From contig JBEVMS010000177.1 in assembly GCA_040508515.1 (NCBI GenBank), positions 1 through 8,458 on the forward strand: a stretch of 8,458 nucleotides of DNA. The letters are read 5' to 3'. The translations under genes were made by a program, and so were the position numbers. Below are positions 6,397 through 8,458 of the stretch, one piece after another. Position 1 is the stretch's first letter, and the number at the start of each line of letters is the position of its first letter. This DNA comes from JBEVMS01 sp040508515. Its GTDB lineage: Bacteria; Pseudomonadota; Gammaproteobacteria; Xanthomonadales; Rhodanobacteraceae. The notes beneath the pieces were generated by a model. It saw only the letters and a program-made list of their open reading frames with translations, was not told the origin of the DNA and ran no database searches.

Positions 6397-7524
6397 ATGA
6401 ACACGACACGACAGTTTTCCTTGTTGTCCAAGGAATGGTTTCTGCTGGTGAGCGCGGCCACCTGCCTGGTGTTCTGGCTGGCCGGGCATCGGATGTTCGT
6501 CAATCTGTCCCAGCCGTGGTGGCTGGCTCTGCTCTTCGTCTGGCTATTCGCCACGGTGCTGGGTTCGGCGATCTGCGTGGTGCGACACGCGGACCGCTTG
6601 GCCGAGCATCTTGGCGAGCCTTACGGCACCTTGATCCTGACCTTGTCGGTCACCTCGATCGAGGTGATGAGCATCTCGGCAGTGATGATGCACGGCGACA
6701 ACAACCCCACCCTGGCGCGCGATACCTTGTTCGCGGTGACCATGATCGTCTTGAACGGCATGGTGGGGCTGTCGCTGCTGCTGGGCGGCTGGCGCTATCA
6801 GGAGCAGCAATACAACCTGCAGGGCGCCAATGCCTATCTGGGCGTGATCATTCCGCTGGCCGTGCTGGCGCTGGTGCTGCCAAGTTTTACCTTGAGCACT
6901 GAAGGGCCCACGCTGTCGCGTGCCCAGCAAAGTTTTCTGACCGTGCTATCGGTGGGCTTATACGTGGCGTTTCTGGGATTGCAGACGCATCGCCACCGGG
7001 CCTATTTCATGTCCGGCGACGAAACGCCGGCGCCGCGGTTAGCGCGCCATTCGCGTCAGCATGGCCAGCGCGGCCAATTGTGGTGGCATGTTTTGCTGCT
7101 GGCCGCGTATATGGCGCCGGTGGTGATCCTGGCCGAGAAGCTCGCCCGGCCGGTCGATTACGTGATCGAAACCCTGCGAGCGCCCCTGGCGCTGGGCGGC
7201 GTGGCGATTGCCGTGCTGGTCGCCACGCCCGAGGCGATCGGCGCGGTGCGCGCCGCGGCATCCAATCATCTGCAGCGTTCGATCAATATCTTCCTGGGCT
7301 CGGTGCTGTCGACCATCGGGCTGACCGTGCCGGCGATCATCATCATCAGCCGGCTGACCGATCACCCGATTGTGCTGGGCCTGCAACACACTGACTTGCT
7401 GCTGTTCCTGCTGACCCTGGCGGTTTGCTTGGTGACGTTTTCCAGCGGCCGCACCAACGTCTTGCAAGGCGCGGTGCATCTGATTTTGTTCGTTGCCTAC
7501 GTGTTCTTGATCTTCGAGACGTAG
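6397..7524 (+). CDS. ChaA-like Ca2+/Na+(K+):H+ antiporter of the CaCA superfamily, 375 aa
   Basis: This is an inner-membrane exchanger trading cytoplasmic Ca2+, Na+ or K+ for protons, related to E. coli ChaA (366 residues) and the proteins annotated as ionic transporter y4hA. It has two internally homologous hydrophobic halves of about five helices joined by a hydrophilic loop (residues about 198-228, rich in His, Arg and Gln). The first alpha repeat is GEPYGTLILTLSVTSIEV at about 73-90, with the signature acidic residue Glu89. The second is at about 264-318, including ATPEAIGAVRAAASN (276-290) with Glu279, and GSVLSTIGLTVPA (301-313). These acidic helices form the ion-binding centre in the family. 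Start 6397 is chosen for its GGAGG ribosome binding site and because the ATG at 6340 would add 19 Arg/Gly-rich residues. The His-rich loop might sense ions or pH, but this is a guess. The gap to the next gene is 98 bases. Confidence 0.88.
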   Translation: MNTTRQFSLLSKEWFLLVSAATCLVFWLAGHRMFVNLSQPWWLALLFVWLFATVLGSAICVVRHADRLAEHLGEPYGTLILTLSVTSIEVMSISAVMMHGDNNPTLARDTLFAVTMIVLNGMVGLSLLLGGWRYQEQQYNLQGANAYLGVIIPLAVLALVLPSFTLSTEGPTLSRAQQSFLTVLSVGLYVAFLGLQTHRHRAYFMSGDETPAPRLARHSRQHGQRGQLWWHVLLLAAYMAPVVILAEKLARPVDYVIETLRAPLALGGVAIAVLVATPEAIGAVRAAASNHLQRSINIFLGSVLSTIGLTVPAIIIISRLTDHPIVLGLQHTDLLLFLLTLAVCLVTFSSGRTNVLQGAVHLILFVAYVFLIFET

Positions 7525-7622
7525 CCGGGCAGAAGTCGATCGACCCGTAGCCAATCCGCGCGGCGGTCAACCGATCGCCGGCCCGTGCGTAGCTAGGCTT
7601 CTGACTCAACGGAAAGATCAAT
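7525..7622 (+). other. 98-base intergenic gap after the ChaA-like gene
   Basis: It contains a 10-bp perfect palindrome GTCGATCGAC (7535-7544), a repeated CGTAGCC (7520-7526 and 7546-7552) and a weak CGGCG/CGCCG stem near 7560-7580. There is no clear T-tailed terminator, so read-through into the next gene is possible. GGAAAGA (7611-7617) serves as the ribosome binding site of the next gene. Confidence 0.3.
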
Positions 7623-8330
7623 ATGTGCCAAAGCGTCACTGCGGCATGGAACGCGCGGCCGCGGCGGTGGCCGTTGGGGCTGCTGAGCAGCCTGTTGCTA
7701 CTGGTGGCGCCGGTGCATGCTGCCGTGCAGATCATCGATTTCAGCGGCGCCTGGCAACGCGACGACTCCGCCAGCGACGACGACAGCGCGATCGAGGCTC
7801 TCTTGCGAGACGAGGCGACCCGGGAGCTGTCGCCGCAGACCACGCCAGCGGTAGCGTCATCCAGCGCCGCGCCGCCCATAGCGCGCGGTGGCGGTCACGG
7901 CGGTGGACGCGGCGGCATGGGTGGGGGTGGTCACGCTGGTGGCAAGCATGCCAAGAGCGGCGATAGCAGCAACGGCAAGACACCCGATGTGCCCGCCAGC
8001 TACCCCTTGCCGCCTCAACTGGACAACGATTCGTTACTGCTCGTGCAGCAAGATGCCACCACCGTGCAAGTGCGCCTGGACAGCGGCGAGTTGTTGAATG
8101 GCCGTCTGGATGGACATGCGCGGCAATCGCTTAACGGCAGCGCGATGGTCAGCACGTTTGCGGAGGCCGGCGGGCTGAACGTGGTGATCGAATACGCTGA
8201 CGGTTCGCGTCTGCAACAGCACTGGGCTCGTGCCGTAGACGGTCACCGGGTGACCGTCTACGAGCGCTGGAAAGTGCCGCAATTGCAGCAGGCGATCAGC
8301 TTCAAGCGCAGCTATATCGCGATCAATTAA
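7623..8330 (+). CDS. Secreted protein with Gly/His-rich linker, unknown function, 235 aa
   Basis: GGAAAGA five bases upstream supports the ATG at 7623. Residues 1-33 form a signal peptide with an Arg-rich N-region, a Leu-rich core and a Val-His-Ala/Ala cleavage site. A short domain with the motif FSGAWQRDD (40-48) leads into an acidic patch (48-58). A low-complexity linker (about 88-111) is rich in Gly with four His and several Arg/Lys. A C-terminal beta-rich domain (about 126-235) follows, in which alternating strands (LLLVQQ, VQVRLDSGELLNG, NVVIEYADG, HRVTVYERW) resemble a small beta-barrel or lipocalin-like fold. It has no Cys after the signal region, so it is not an obvious lipoprotein. 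The Gly/His linker might bind metal or simply be flexible; adjacency to the cation exchanger is suggestive only. No family is recognised with confidence. A perfect 13-bp inverted repeat lies inside its coding sequence. Confidence 0.68.
   Translation: MCQSVTAAWNARPRRWPLGLLSSLLLLVAPVHAAVQIIDFSGAWQRDDSASDDDSAIEALLRDEATRELSPQTTPAVASSSAAPPIARGGGHGGGRGGMGGGGHAGGKHAKSGDSSNGKTPDVPASYPLPPQLDNDSLLLVQQDATTVQVRLDSGELLNGRLDGHARQSLNGSAMVSTFAEAGGLNVVIEYADGSRLQQHWARAVDGHRVTVYERWKVPQLQQAISFKRSYIAIN
8234..8262. repeat. Perfect 13-bp inverted repeat with 3-nt loop inside a coding region
   Basis: CGTAGACGGTCAC (8234-8246) and GTGACCGTCTACG (8250-8262) are exact reverse complements around CGG. The segment encodes Val-Asp-Gly-His-Arg-Val-Thr-Val-Tyr near residues 205-213 of the secreted protein. 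In the mRNA it would make a very stable hairpin about 70 bases before the stop codon. Confidence 0.85.
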
Positions 8331-8458
8331 GCGCTTTGCGGGCGCGTGACAGGCGCGGCGCTTCATAAGCCTCGTAACGCTTGTGGAAGGCCAAAGGAGC
8401 AAAGAGCAGTCGCGCGATTGCGGGTAACCCGACGGCGGGAGCGCATACCGATGGCTAC
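8331..8458. other. Downstream region without a clear gene; possible start codon at the window edge
   Basis: AAGCGC (8329-8334, starting within the stop codon) can pair with GCGCTT (8358-8363) as a weak terminator-like structure lacking a T-run. At 8451 an ATG follows GGCGGGAG (8434-8441) with 9 bases of spacing, so a plus-strand gene may begin there, but only two codons are in the window. Minus-strand frames entering from the right edge either stop quickly or lack a start codon. Confidence 0.25.

Noticed and set aside
8323..8454. Minus-strand open frame at the right edge that looks like a basic protein C-terminus
   Set aside because: It is bounded by a stop codon (8457-8455) inside the window and contains no ATG, GTG or TTG start in frame.

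Overview
This window looks like an ordinary chromosomal stretch from a GC-rich Gram-negative bacterium. Several proteins carry Sec-type signal peptides. The protein style (UbiB-type kinase tail, FUSC/YccS-type protein, ChaA-type exchanger, short secreted orphans) suggests a gammaproteobacterium, possibly the Xanthomonadales/Rhodanobacteraceae (Dyella or Rhodanobacter type). That placement rests on general resemblance only. I see no rRNA, tRNA, CRISPR array, transposase, integrase or phage gene.

Layout, left to right. The window opens inside the last ~130 codons of an AarF/ABC1/UbiB-family kinase gene (+). A convergent gene follows on the minus strand, encoding a secreted seven-bladed beta-propeller protein. 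Next is a divergent intergenic region of about 570 bases, which is lower in GC, open on both strands over ~345 bases and contains REP-like imperfect palindromes. Then come a CPA1-family Na+/H+ antiporter gene (+) and, convergent with it, a large FUSC/YccS-type membrane protein gene (-). A divergent 178-base region with a perfect inverted repeat separates the FUSC gene from a small secreted protein gene (+). After that are a ChaA-like calcium/sodium:proton exchanger gene (+) with a structured leader, and a secreted protein gene with a Gly/His-rich linker (+). The window ends in ~128 bases with no clear gene.

How the genes fit together. Two independent monovalent/divalent cation:proton antiporters (CPA1 and CaCA/ChaA families) lie about 2.8 kb apart, with an FUSC-type inner-membrane protein between them. 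This suggests a loose neighbourhood of envelope and ion-homeostasis genes rather than one operon, because strand switches separate most of them. The only co-directional run is small secreted protein, ChaA-like exchanger, Gly/His-rich secreted protein, with gaps of 183 and 98 bases.

I did not find a convincing new multi-gene system. The most unusual items are a perfect 13-bp inverted repeat with a 3-nt loop inside the last secreted-protein gene, the repeat-like double-open intergenic segment near 1605-1950, and two orphan secreted proteins flanking the ChaA-like exchanger.
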